A DNA stretch of 64,000 nucleotides from Halodesulfovibrio marinisediminis DSM 17456 (GTDB taxonomy: Bacteria > Desulfobacterota > Desulfovibrionia > Desulfovibrionales > Desulfovibrionaceae), in contig NZ_FSRG01000003.1 of the NCBI RefSeq assembly GCF_900129975.1, positions 310,001 through 374,000 on the forward strand, given 5' to 3'. Below the pieces are notes generated by a model. The model saw only the letters and a program-made list of their open reading frames with translations, ran no database searches and was not told where the DNA came from. Made by a program: the position numbers and the translations under genes. Of this stretch, positions 28,795-37,336 are shown piece after piece. How positions within the stretch are numbered: the stretch's first letter is position 1; each line of letters opens with the position of its first letter.

Positions 28795-29802
28795 TTAGCG
28801 GAAAGGAGGAGCGTAAATGAGGCCGCCTTCGTTCCACTGGCTGTTGTAACCGCGTTCAAGACGAAGCGGGGTGTTTACACCAAGGTTGCGTTCAAAGATG
28901 TCGCCGTAGTTACCTACAGTTTTGATGATGCGAACTGGTGCGTCTTTATCAAGACCAAGGTTCTGCCAGAGAGTGCCGGTAACGCCGAGCATGCGCTGAA
29001 CTTCTGGGTCTTTGGTTTCTTTCGCCATTTTGTCTACGTTGTCAGCAGTAATGCCTTTTTCTTCAGCTGCCATGGTGAGCCAGATGGTCCAGCGAACAAT
29101 GTCGCCCCACTGGTTGTCGCCGTGGCGTACTACAGGAGCAAGAGGCTCTTTGGAAATGAGTTCTGGAAGAATGATGTGTTCTTCTGGTTTTTCCATGAGG
29201 GAGCGCTGAGCAGCAAGGCCGGAAACGTCAGTTGTATGAACGTCACAACGACCGGTGTCGTATGCTTTGCGTACGTCTGGCTGTTTGTCGAAAACAACTG
29301 GAGTAAATTTCATGTTATGCTTGCGGAAGTAGTCCGCAACGTTGAGCTCGGTGGTGGAACCGGTCTGGAGACAGATGGTTGCGCCATCAAGTTCGCTTGC
29401 TTTGGTAATACCGAGTTCTTTACGAACCATAAGGCCCTGACCATCGTACAGAGTTACAACGGTGAAATCGAGACCAAGGTTAGTGTCGCGACTCATGGTG
29501 AGAGTTGTAGTACGGGAAAGCAGGTCGATTTCACCGGACTGGAGGGCTGGAAGGCGCTCTTTAGATGTGAGCGGGGTGTATTTAACATCAACGTTGGTTG
29601 CTGCACCTACAGCGCGGCAGAAATCAACATCAAAGCCGATACGGTTACCAGAACTGTCCAGTGCGGAGAAGCCCGGGTTTTCAATGTGAGTACCACACTT
29701 GAGGTAACCACGCTTTGTCACGTCTTCAAGAGTAGACGCGAATGCGCATGATGCAGTGAGGACAAAAGCAAGAACGAGAGCAAGAGTGCGTGTTGTACGC
29801 AT
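28795..29802 (-). CDS. aapJ: General L-amino acid periplasmic binding protein
   Basis: 335 residues from ATG 29802, with GGGAGG upstream; a longer in-frame start lacks a site. Signal peptide (about 1-22, ending ASCAFA). The ligand-binding fold shows GFDVDFCRAVGAA near residue 55 and TDVSGLAAQR later. First gene of the aap operon; binds polar and other L-amino acids in the periplasm. Confidence 0.93.
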   Translation of the reverse strand: MRTTRTLALVLAFVLTASCAFASTLEDVTKRGYLKCGTHIENPGFSALDSSGNRIGFDVDFCRAVGAATNVDVKYTPLTSKERLPALQSGEIDLLSRTTTLTMSRDTNLGLDFTVVTLYDGQGLMVRKELGITKASELDGATICLQTGSTTELNVADYFRKHNMKFTPVVFDKQPDVRKAYDTGRCDVHTTDVSGLAAQRSLMEKPEEHIILPELISKEPLAPVVRHGDNQWGDIVRWTIWLTMAAEEKGITADNVDKMAKETKDPEVQRMLGVTGTLWQNLGLDKDAPVRIIKTVGNYGDIFERNLGVNTPLRLERGYNSQWNEGGLIYAPPFR

Positions 29803-29829
29803 AATAAGAACCTCCCATAAAAGAAACAT

Positions 29830-30742
29830 TTGAGCAGGCCACGCAGTGAATAGTGTTTACTAGGCAGTGGCAGCATACCTATACCGTATGTGAATGTCTG
29901 CAATCCGTTGTGCAGGCTGCAGACACTTCATCACCATGCGATTCGAACTGCTTATAGCAGAGGGGATCGTAAGGAAAAGGTTATGAAAGTAATGTGTCGG
30001 AAAAGAAAAAAATCCTTCACGTTGTTTACTAGAAGGACTTCATACTTTTTAGAAATGTCAGGGCATATATTTGAAAAGTATATGCAGTGACAGTTTGTAG
30101 AAAGAACAGTGTTAATAGAAATTCTTCTAAGAAAACAATTAGTATAGCCTACTAAAGAAATTCTATCTTCGCAATCTGCTTTAATAAAAACAGTGTGTTA
30201 CATAGTTACAGAAACAATGTGTATCATTCTCAGTTTTGAATAAAGCAAGACATTTTTTGATGGGTTATTTTGTTTCAACAAATCGTATTTGTTACGCTTT
30301 TGATGTTGCGTTTGCCCAGATCTTTTGTGCGTTTTTGTTTATTTACTTTTGAGTCATTTGATTCATCTTATCTAATGTATCTTTTTCATTTTTGCTTGGT
30401 TTGAAACAAGCTTGTTAATAATTATGCAATAAAAATGGCGGGTAACGTGGCTGCGATAACTAGTGTTACCTAAGCGAACTTCCTAACACAAATCAGAATG
30501 GTGAACGAGTAACCGCCATATATATCGGAATGTTGTCTGGTTAAGGTGCGATTGAGAGTTATGGGAAGTCTTGTTTTTTTGATATGTCGCGTGATGTTTT
30601 TATGGCTGTGATTAATAAAATGGCCAAGGAGGCATAGTAACAGATCGTTATGTGTATGCTATTAGCGGGGGAGTTTTCTATGCAAATCATATTCAGCATG
30701 AACAAGTTGCGTATGCTAATGGGATAGACATGGAGGGCGCCG
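29830..30742. other. Gap upstream of aapJ with a candidate structured region
   Basis: About 900 bp without a supported gene. AT-rich. At 30436-30518 TGGCGGGTAAC and GTAACCGCCA can pair, with GGTAAC/GTTACC inside, suggesting a folded RNA. A 15-codon reading frame with GGGGAG before it starts at about 30680 and may be a leader. The aapJ promoter must lie in the left part. Nothing else stands out. Confidence 0.3.
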
Positions 30743-30871
30743 ATGTTACGTGATGTACTATGGGCAATAGCGACAATGTGTTTTTTAGCAGCTGTCTTTT
30801 TTGCAGGGCTTGTGGCCTTATGGCTTTTGCCTTTTATCTTGCTTTTTATGGTGCTGACGCGCCGGTATTAA
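30743..30871 (+). CDS. 42-residue membrane peptide
   Basis: ATG 30743 with GGAGG 6 bp upstream, TAA at 30869-30871, then a terminator 10 bp later. The protein starts MLRDVLWAIA, is mostly one or two hydrophobic helices, and ends in MVLTRRY. It looks like a membrane peptide with a positive tail in the cytoplasm. Not a family I recognise. Confidence 0.6.
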   Translation: MLRDVLWAIATMCFLAAVFFAGLVALWLLPFILLFMVLTRRY

Positions 30872-30880
30872 TACGTGTAA

Positions 30881-30914
30881 AAAGCCACAGTGTTATCACT
30901 GTGGCTTTTTTTTA
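30881..30914. terminator. Bidirectional terminator
   Basis: AAAGCCACAGTG pairs with CACTGTGGCTTT over TTAT, with T8 after. Serves the 42-residue gene on the plus strand and galM on the minus strand. Confidence 0.88.
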
Positions 30915-31997
30915 TTTTACATTACAAGTGGTAATAACTTTATTAAAAGTAAACTTCGTTTTCTGTGTGTATGTATGTTCCGGCATTAGCACTGTCGATG
31001 GGAAATCAGGTCTGTTTGGCGAGTTGGGAAAGTGCTGTGTTTCAAATGAGATTGCCCCATGCCTCGGCACGGTAATTCCATCGCGATAGGTAGTGTTCCC
31101 GTTTAGTTTGTTTGCTGTGTAAATGTGTATTCCCGGTTCAGATGTTGCGATGCTGATGCTGCGTCCGGTGTCTGGGTGAGTAAGCATAGCTGCTAGACGA
31201 ACGATATTATCATGATCTTTTGAAAGTACGTATGTGTGATCAAAGCCTCCGGCAGAAATAAGCTGAGGGTCTTTTTTATACAGTCTGTTTCCAATAACTG
31301 TTGGTAGTGTAAAATCCATAACCGTGCCTTCAACACACTGGGGAGCTTCAGGGATAGGAATACATTCCTCGTTTATTGGAAGGTAGTCCTCAGCATGAAC
31401 AGTAAGGATATGTTCGGAGATTTTAGACCCGATTTTCCCAGATAGGTTGAAATAGGTGTGGTTGGTGAGATTGATCACCGTAGGCGCATCTGTGAACGCG
31501 GAGTAATCAATTGTCAGGGTATCCATTGTGTCAAGAGTGTATGCAACCTGAACGGAAAGTGTACCCGGAAATCCCATATCTCCATTAGGGGAAATGTGCT
31601 GCATAACAACAGTAGCACTGTCATCATTCTCTATCACATGTGCGTTCCACACGTATTTATCAAATCCTCGGGAGCCGCCATGGATGTTGTTCCTGCCGTC
31701 GTTTTGTTCAAGAGAATAGGTTACTCCTCCCAGCCGGAAGGAAGCTCCCTCAATTCTATTTGCATATCTTCCAACAATAGAACCGAAATGATGGTTCCTT
31801 GTCACATAATCTTCTAATGAATCAAACCCTATTGTAATATCACCCATATTTCCGACACAGTCGGGGGTTGTGATTTTTAGAATTGTTGCACCAAATGTAA
31901 TTAACTCTACGGTTATCCCTCTTTCGTTATCAAGAGTATACTTCTCTACAATTTCTCCAGAGGGAGTAATCCCAAAAGAATCAATTGCTACCTTCAT
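30912..31997 (-). CDS. galM: Aldose 1-epimerase (mutarotase)
   Basis: 361 residues from ATG 31997, with GGAGG four bases upstream; an earlier in-frame start extends it without a ribosome site. Sugar-binding and catalytic residues: GRYANRI, NNIHGG (His), LTNHTYFNLSG (catalytic His), GGFDHTY, and ETQHFPNSPN (catalytic Glu region). Interconverts anomers of galactose and glucose. No other sugar genes are adjacent. Confidence 0.9.
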   Translation of the reverse strand: MKVAIDSFGITPSGEIVEKYTLDNERGITVELITFGATILKITTPDCVGNMGDITIGFDSLEDYVTRNHHFGSIVGRYANRIEGASFRLGGVTYSLEQNDGRNNIHGGSRGFDKYVWNAHVIENDDSATVVMQHISPNGDMGFPGTLSVQVAYTLDTMDTLTIDYSAFTDAPTVINLTNHTYFNLSGKIGSKISEHILTVHAEDYLPINEECIPIPEAPQCVEGTVMDFTLPTVIGNRLYKKDPQLISAGGFDHTYVLSKDHDNIVRLAAMLTHPDTGRSISIATSEPGIHIYTANKLNGNTTYRDGITVPRHGAISFETQHFPNSPNRPDFPSTVLMPEHTYTQKTKFTFNKVITTCNVK

Positions 31998-32202
31998 ACT
32001 GCCTCCAAAAAATGCTGCAAAACTATGACTAAGAGCGTACTCAACGTTTCCTTTTGAAGTAAGGATTTTTCTCTCTGAGAGTGACTGAGCAAGATGGTAC
32101 TCGAAAATAAACAAAATTGTGATATTTGTAACAAGGTCTGTGAATGCCTGCTGGGCAAGGGCATTAGAAGAATTGGTTTGGTGTAGAATTTCAGTGTATT
32201 AA

Positions 32203-32292
32203 TTGTGAATAAAAGAACGATCTTTTGTTTTTGCTTAACTTTTAGAAAATGCAAAATGGGTCGTATTGTGAGTAAAAAATTTTTATTTGTGA
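32203..32292 (+). promoter_or_regulatory. TTGTGA half-sites upstream of the alcohol dehydrogenase
   Basis: TTGTGA occurs at 32203, 32266 and 32287, the last two 21 bp apart. TTGTGA is the half-site of the NADH-sensing repressor Rex, which commonly controls dehydrogenase genes. None forms the full Rex palindrome here, so this is tentative. Confidence 0.3.
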
Positions 32293-32401
32293 GCGTGGAC
32301 TCTCGTATGTATTTTTAAACTACGACACAGGTTATCTACTTCGCAGCGTAGCGAATGTAATAACAAATTTCATACACTTAGACTTACTACGGAGATATCA
32401 A

Positions 32402-33583
32402 ATGGCTGTACGTGAAGAAGTGAATGGATTCTATATCCCAAGTGTTACTTTGTTAGGAATTGGTGCTCACAAAGAAATTCCATCTAAAATTCGTGCTTTG
32501 GGTGGCAAAAAGCCTCTCTTAGTTACAGATAAAGGAATTACTGCAGTAGGAATGACGCAACAAATCGTTGATCTACTTGCATCTGAAGGCATGGAATGTG
32601 TAGTTTATGATGAAACTATTCCTAACCCAACAGACACTAATGTTCATGACGGCGTTGATGTATATCGTAAAGAAGGTTGTGACTCTTTGATCACTCTCGG
32701 TGGTGGTAGTGCGCACGACTGTGGTAAAGGTGTAGGACTTGTTGTTGCAAACGGTGGTAAGATTCATGATTATGAAGGCGTAGATAAGTCTTCAAATCCA
32801 ATGCCTCCATATGTTGCAGTTAACACAACAGCTGGTACTGCTTCAGAAATGACTCGCTTCTGTATTATTACTGATACTTCCCGCAAAGTTAAAATGGCGA
32901 TTGTTGACTGGCGCGTAACTCCAACTATTGCTCTTGACGATCCAATGCTCATGGTTGGCATGCCTCCAGCACTTACAGCTGCTACTGGTATGGATGCGCT
33001 GACTCACGCAGTTGAAGCATACGTTTCTACCGCTGCGACTCCACTTACAGATGCATGTGCAGAAAAAGCTATTAAGCTTATTGCAAAGCATCTGCGTGCC
33101 GCTGTTGCAAATGGTCAGGATATCGAGGCTCGTGACGGTATGTGTTATGCCCAGTACCTTGCAGGTATGGCATTCAACAACGCAAGCCTTGGTCATGTTC
33201 ACGCAATGGCTCACCAGCTTGGTGGTTTCTATGATCTTCCACATGGCGAATGTAACGCTATCCTTCTTCCACATGTTGAAAAGTTCAACATGATTGCTAA
33301 GATGGATCGATTTGCAGAAATGGCTGTTTGGATGGGTGAAAATATTGATGGCCTGAGTGAACGTGAAGCAGCAGAGAAGTGTCTCAAAGCTATCCGTGAA
33401 CTTTCACAGGACGTAGGTATTCCTGAGGGCTTGGTTGCTCTTGGTGAACGCTACGGTAAAAAAGTAAGCTCTGCTGATATTCCTACAATGACAGCGAATG
33501 CTCAGAAAGACGCATGTGGCCTTACTAACCCTCGTCGTCCTACTGATCAGGATGTAATGGAGATTTACGAAGCAGCTATGTAA
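32402..33583 (+). CDS. Iron-containing alcohol dehydrogenase
   Basis: 393 residues, group III Fe-ADH. NAD-binding GGGSAHDCGKG near residue 97. The metal-binding part includes GMDALTHAVEAY and HVHAMAHQLGGFYDLPHGE, supplying the Asp and three His ligands. Very close in character to the abundant Desulfovibrio ethanol dehydrogenase, so probably reversible ethanol/acetaldehyde oxidation with NAD. Codon use looks like that of a highly expressed gene (GCT, GGT, CGT). GGAGAT precedes the ATG. Confidence 0.93.
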   Translation: MAVREEVNGFYIPSVTLLGIGAHKEIPSKIRALGGKKPLLVTDKGITAVGMTQQIVDLLASEGMECVVYDETIPNPTDTNVHDGVDVYRKEGCDSLITLGGGSAHDCGKGVGLVVANGGKIHDYEGVDKSSNPMPPYVAVNTTAGTASEMTRFCIITDTSRKVKMAIVDWRVTPTIALDDPMLMVGMPPALTAATGMDALTHAVEAYVSTAATPLTDACAEKAIKLIAKHLRAAVANGQDIEARDGMCYAQYLAGMAFNNASLGHVHAMAHQLGGFYDLPHGECNAILLPHVEKFNMIAKMDRFAEMAVWMGENIDGLSEREAAEKCLKAIRELSQDVGIPEGLVALGERYGKKVSSADIPTMTANAQKDACGLTNPRRPTDQDVMEIYEAAM

Positions 33584-33610
33584 CTATTACTAACAATAAA
33601 GAGAAAATAG

Positions 33611-33637
33611 AGCGGAGGGATTTCCCTCCGCTTTTTT
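33611..33637 (+). terminator. Terminator after the alcohol dehydrogenase
   Basis: AGCGGAGGGA pairs with TCCCTCCGCT, followed by T7. Confidence 0.9.
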
Positions 33638-33793
33638 TATGCGTATATTAATAGCCAGTGGAAAAGTGAGGCAGAGAAGAGGGCACTTGTATGAAGTGCT
33701 CTAACATTATATAGTCTAGCTAACTCTGATGATATGCATACGCGTAAGGGAAAGGTTTAGCGAGCAGATCGGAATAAACTATCCGGAGGCACT

Positions 33794-33979
33794 ATGAAAT
33801 TTGTAGCTGGAGACGTTATTCAATTGAAATCTGGTGGACCGGAGATGACTGTAATTAAATTTGATGCCGCAGCAGGACTGGTTAGCTGCAGCTGGTTTGT
33901 AGGTAGAGAATTGAAAACAGCGTCGTTTCCTGTTGAAGCCGTTGGCGAATGTAAATTGTTCGTAGAAGGTGCATATTAA
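33794..33979 (+). CDS. DUF2158 (YodC-like) small protein
   Basis: 61 residues. FVAGDVIQLKSGGPEMTV is the family start and CSWFVGRELKTASFPVEAV the second half, with the typical W-F pattern. A small beta-barrel-like protein of unknown role found in many Gram-negatives. CGGAGG before the ATG and a terminator right after make it a single-gene unit. Confidence 0.85.
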   Translation: MKFVAGDVIQLKSGGPEMTVIKFDAAAGLVSCSWFVGRELKTASFPVEAVGECKLFVEGAY

Positions 33980-33984
33980 AGGAA

Positions 33985-34012
33985 AAAAGCCTTGTCAGAT
34001 GACAAGGCTTTT
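33985..34012. terminator. Bidirectional terminator
   Basis: AAAAGCCTTGTC pairs with GACAAGGCTTTT over AGAT. It ends the DUF2158 gene on plus and the tiny ORF at 34016-34087 on minus. Confidence 0.88.
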
Positions 34013-34015
34013 TGT

Positions 34016-34087
34016 TTAGATCGTGTAAATCAACACAGTTAAAAGGATAGAAAAAGCTAAAATGGCAAGTGCAATGTAACGTTCCAT
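34016..34087 (-). CDS. 23-residue single-pass membrane peptide
   Basis: ATG 34087 with AAGGAG eight bases upstream; TAA at 34016-34018; a terminator follows directly. The peptide starts MERYIALAIL and ends LIYTI: a short charged N-terminus then a single hydrophobic helix. Size and shape resemble KdpF/CydX-type subunits, but no partner is adjacent. The ribosome site, length and terminator make it a credible small gene. Confidence 0.6.
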   Translation of the reverse strand: MERYIALAILAFSILLTVLIYTI

Positions 34088-34172
34088 AAGGCTTTCTCCT
34101 TGTTAGGTGTATACCATGCCTGCTTTTACCATCTTGCCTTGCTGATGAGTATTACTTTTTGGTGATCATAAA

Positions 34173-34206
34173 AAAAGCTCTTACCGTTTAGCGTGGTGAG
34201 AGCTTT
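34173..34206 (-). terminator. Terminator after the ATC hydrolase-like gene
   Basis: AAAAGCTCTTACC and GGTGAGAGCTTTT form a stem; T-run on the minus strand exit. Confidence 0.75.
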
Positions 34207-34245
34207 TGTGTTGTAGTGACTATAATATTTTAAATGGCTAGGCCA

Positions 34246-34992
34246 TTACGTCTTGTGGTGTGAGTGTGGTAACTGATGATGCTGTAGGAATTCTTTTCCC
34301 TCTTCGATCATCGCCGTTATGTTGTCAGGTAGTTTGGTTTTTCTTCCTTCATCGAAACTGAGAATACATTTTTTATATCCAGTTGCGAATGAATAGTCTG
34401 CGTTGCATCCTAGATTAAACATCGTGCTGTAGATGGGGTCTGCAAAATTGCAAAACTGTTTGAGCTCATTTGCCCCTTCAGCTTCATAGTGTTTGTGAAC
34501 AGCGCAGCTGCTGAAAACAAAAGTGTAGCCACCAGTTACTGAATCGACATTAAAGGTATATACAAAGTCTTCAGGGTACAGACGCTCTTGGCTTTTTTTT
34601 GCCTGATTGTTGAAATAGTTTTTCATTAGTTGTGAGAATGCTAGTTTCTTAAGAGGATACCAGAGTATTTTCGGCAGTTGTTCGCAATATCGTTTGAAAA
34701 CTTTTCCGTTGATGTAAGCTGCTGCTTCAGGGATAAATCCATATTTTTTGGTGACATTATAGAAACCTATGAACCAGCCATTAATTTCAATAATTGGTGT
34801 ATAGGCATTTTCGTTGCCACCTATGTAAGGTAGTCGTTTGATTATGCTATTTGTTTCCTGCGTTACCTCGTCCATAATTATGTTGATTATGTTTTTACCA
34901 TAATATTGTTGAAGAACTTCGGAAGCCCAACGGTTCATTTGTTGGTATTTCTTCTGAAGTTTCTTTTCTTTTTTTTCATAATATGGATGCAT
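34246..34992 (-). CDS. L-2-amino-thiazoline-4-carboxylate hydrolase-like protein
   Basis: 248 residues. The C-terminal half matches the pattern of family PF14196: CNFADPIYSTMFN followed by a conserved cysteine in TGYKKCILSFDEG. Known relatives open the ring of ATC on the way to cysteine, but many have no tested substrate. N-terminal part is helical and basic. Alone between two terminators, so the context gives no hint. A His-rich tail (HHQLPHSHHKT) closes the protein. Confidence 0.55.
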   Translation of the reverse strand: MHPYYEKKEKKLQKKYQQMNRWASEVLQQYYGKNIINIIMDEVTQETNSIIKRLPYIGGNENAYTPIIEINGWFIGFYNVTKKYGFIPEAAAYINGKVFKRYCEQLPKILWYPLKKLAFSQLMKNYFNNQAKKSQERLYPEDFVYTFNVDSVTGGYTFVFSSCAVHKHYEAEGANELKQFCNFADPIYSTMFNLGCNADYSFATGYKKCILSFDEGRKTKLPDNITAMIEEGKEFLQHHQLPHSHHKT

Positions 34993-34999
34993 GGCTTAC

Positions 35000-35552
35000 C
35001 TTCCTGTTAGTTGGGTAAAGACTTATTACAAAGCTTTATTCTCCCTATAGAGGAATTCTTAGTAAGATCTTGGAGATAAATTTCGTATTACTATTGAGTA
35101 TACCTCAATATGTTCAGTTTTCAATTGATGATGTAGCTCAAATTTATATATCAGGGCATATTTCCTCTGATAAAAGAAAATTTCATAGGAAAACTCCCCG
35201 TGACAAATGACCTGGGGAGTTTTTTATTAGTTGTATTCTGTTTCGGAAGTAGGACTAGCGGGATGCTTATCGGCACATGGGGTGTTCCAATGTGTGCAGA
35301 AAATATACCGAACTGTTGGAGTAGATATAAAAAAAGCTCTTACCGTTTACAGTAAGAGCCTTAGCTAGCTCATTGAGGAGGCGACGAGAATCGAATATTT
35401 TTACTTTCCTATTGAATCACAAACGATTCTGTCGAGGCTCGACGAGAAGGTACGGAGAGTTGGTGTAAGGTAATCCCGACGGATTCCTATCATGACTATC
35501 TAAGGAGCATTGAACCCAAGAAGAGGATGCTGATCTTAATGATTCGGCTTTA
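35000..35552. other. Gap at the island border with two hairpins
   Basis: No gene. A terminator-like hairpin ACTCCCC/GGGGAGT is at 35190-35224 with T6 after it, and GCTCTTAC/GTAAGAGC at 35336-35359 has an A-run that would be a T-run on minus. The tRNA-like scar at 35374-35395 follows. Then scattered short repeats up to nadE. It looks like the left border of the island. Confidence 0.5.
35374..35395 (-). other. att-like scar A, tmRNA/tRNA 3'-end remnant
   Basis: On the minus strand the sequence reads like the T arm and acceptor end of a tmRNA (TTCGATTCTCGTCGCCTCC), with a terminator hairpin following. It matches the general 3' end of such genes over most of 18 bases but lacks the rest of the RNA. 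Likely left by integration of a mobile element. Confidence 0.5.
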
Positions 35553-36515
35553 TCAACCTCGAACGTTCGATCCGTACCTGCCGCTGACCGGAGGCATTTC
35601 GTGCGGTGACGTCCTTTTCCATTCCGACAGACGCATTAGGTCACAAATATCGATCACGTCTTTTTTTGGAATACCAAGAGCTACGATTTCCTCCACTGCA
35701 AGGCCGCGATCTAGTCCATCGATGACGATATCGATAATACGGTATTCATGTCCGATTCCAAATTCATCCGTCACACCTCGCGCCATATCGGGCGAGGGCA
35801 GCTGGTTGCGGACAGGCTCGGGCAGCTCTAATTCTTTGGCCAGTTGACGGACCTGCGTTTTTAATAGCCCTGTGAGAGGTTGCACCTCTAGATCGTCAAT
35901 TCCATCTTTAACAAACCAGCCTACTTCGCATTCGGATCGGTTAGCCGCCCCAATCAGTGATAAGTTCCGCTCTGTTGCGATGCATTCGAGGATGTCGCGT
36001 CGAAAAACATGGCGCTGGGTGAAGCCGGCATCAACGTGATGCATGGTCAAGTTAAACATCAAACGCTTATACCAAGGTTGCAATGTTTCACCGCTGCCGA
36101 CTCGTAGCGTGGATTTAAACGGTGTCTCGCCGCATATCAGTTTGTAGCTCGCTGCACTGACCCTTGCTACTGCACCGGAAATTCGTAGCATTTTCGTGAA
36201 AATCGAAGCGTATACGCCGCGCTTCGCCATGTCCTCTGAAATGTCGGATTCCTCTAGGGACAGCCCCAGACTCTTCGCCATAAGCCGGGCATTCTGGGCG
36301 ATTATCGGATCGCTGTCTTGGTCAAAAAGATAGACAACGGTTACCGCCTGTGGCCCTAGAGCATGTACGGCTAGTACAGCAAGGACACAAGAATCTAGTC
36401 CGCCGCTCAGGCCGAGAATCACGCCGTGCGAGTTGTTACGCTTTACTATCTGTCTCAGATACTTCGAAATTTCTTCGACAGTCTGAGTAGCATCTACGCG
36501 TAAATCAAGTGTCAC
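35553..36515 (-). CDS. NAD synthase (NadE)-like protein
   Basis: 320 residues, starting GTG with GGAGG upstream. The N-type ATP pyrophosphatase loop is LGLSGGLDS (residues about 33-41); the NAD+ synthetase regions ANRSECEVGWFVKDG, PLTGLLKTQVRQLA and PSPDMARGVTDEFG follow. It should amidate nicotinate adenine dinucleotide or a related acyl-adenylate. It lies next to integration scars and uses CTA, ATA and TCG codons more freely than the core genes, so it is probably acquired. Likely an extra paralogue, since a housekeeping nadE would be elsewhere; not proven. Confidence 0.75.
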   Translation of the reverse strand: MTLDLRVDATQTVEEISKYLRQIVKRNNSHGVILGLSGGLDSCVLAVLAVHALGPQAVTVVYLFDQDSDPIIAQNARLMAKSLGLSLEESDISEDMAKRGVYASIFTKMLRISGAVARVSAASYKLICGETPFKSTLRVGSGETLQPWYKRLMFNLTMHHVDAGFTQRHVFRRDILECIATERNLSLIGAANRSECEVGWFVKDGIDDLEVQPLTGLLKTQVRQLAKELELPEPVRNQLPSPDMARGVTDEFGIGHEYRIIDIVIDGLDRGLAVEEIVALGIPKKDVIDICDLMRLSEWKRTSPHEMPPVSGRYGSNVRG

Positions 36516-36986
36516 GGGGGCACCTCCAGTTCGGTTGTTCGCTAATCACCAAGTGATAGCCCATTCTATCTTTGCATCTGACGCTAGGTTAGATGAAGTT
36601 AAGAGCGATGGGGTTCTGTTTTCGGAGAGTTATCGAACATGTATCACCGTTTTTATGAAAGGAAAAATTATTCTCATAAAGATAACTCAAGATTAAATGA
36701 GTTATCATGGCTGGCTAACAAGGCTGGATAGTGGGTAGTGAGTTCAATTTAAGTGAAGTCAATAATTAGATTATAGCACTCGTCTTTGTATTTATTGCAA
36801 AGGCGTTTTGCTTAGCATGTAGCGAATTTTACAAGCATTGAGAAATCCATAATCAACTTGAGATCGTCTTGAAAATGTTTCGTAGGTGTTCAATGGTTAG
36901 CAGAAAAAAGATAGCAAAGGTCGCGAACTTGTTTATTATGTTGGAAATAGAATTGCTGCATGCTGTTTTTTCACTCATGCACTGTT
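36516..36986. other. Gap between nadE-like gene and the integrase remnant
   Basis: No supported gene. AT-rich; a short hairpin-prone stretch at about 36650-36710 (TTATCG, ATTATTCTCATAAAGATAACTC...) is all I see. Confidence 0.4.
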
Positions 36987-37133
36987 TTAGTAGAGTAGCT
37001 TATCTCTTTGGCGATGGTTGTAATGACTCCTGCTTTCTGCAAGCAAGAGAGAGATTGTTGCAGCTAGTCGTTTGGTAGTCAGTTGTGCTTCATGTTTTCT
37101 AAGAGTTGTAAGTGAGTAGCGCAACTTACGTAG
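36987..37133 (-). pseudogene. Integrase N-terminal remnant
   Basis: The minus-strand translation includes RKLRYSLTTLRKHEAQLTTK, close to RKLRYSLGTLKKREAQRTSK in the integrase fragment at 45251-45679, and the similarity is visible in the DNA too. This is the N-terminal domain of a tyrosine recombinase (DUF6538-like); the catalytic domain is missing. A decayed copy marking a former element boundary. Confidence 0.6.
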
Positions 37134-37190
37134 ACTAATAATAGCGTAATTCCACAGATGGTTATCTCGAGTGCTTTTGTCTTGACATGG

Positions 37191-37232
37191 TTGCATGCAA
37201 TTTGCTCTGTTGCAGAACATTTTTGCATGCAA
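37191..37232 (+). promoter_or_regulatory. Paired TTGCATGCAA palindromes upstream of fdhF
   Basis: The perfect 10-bp palindrome TTGCATGCAA occurs at 37191-37200 and 37223-37232, each followed by TTT and 32 bp apart, about three helix turns. This arrangement suits cooperative binding of a regulator of the formate-hydrogen operon. The regulator is unknown. Confidence 0.5.
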
Positions 37233-37309
37233 TTTTATTTTTTTTGCAAAATGCTTTTGCGCTTTTTCTATATCACATTGTTATGAATGGATAAAAAATC
37301 AATTTCAAA

Positions 37310-37325
37310 TGGCATGGTTCATGCC
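37310..37325 (+). promoter_or_regulatory. Possible sigma-54 promoter of fdhF
   Basis: TGGCATGGTTCATGCC has the GG and GC of a -24/-12 promoter exactly 10 bases apart. The start codon is only 11 bases beyond, which would leave almost no leader, so this may be chance. E. coli formate-hydrogen lyase genes are sigma-54 dependent, which makes it worth noting. Confidence 0.3.
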
Positions 37326-37336
37326 TTAGTTCGAAT

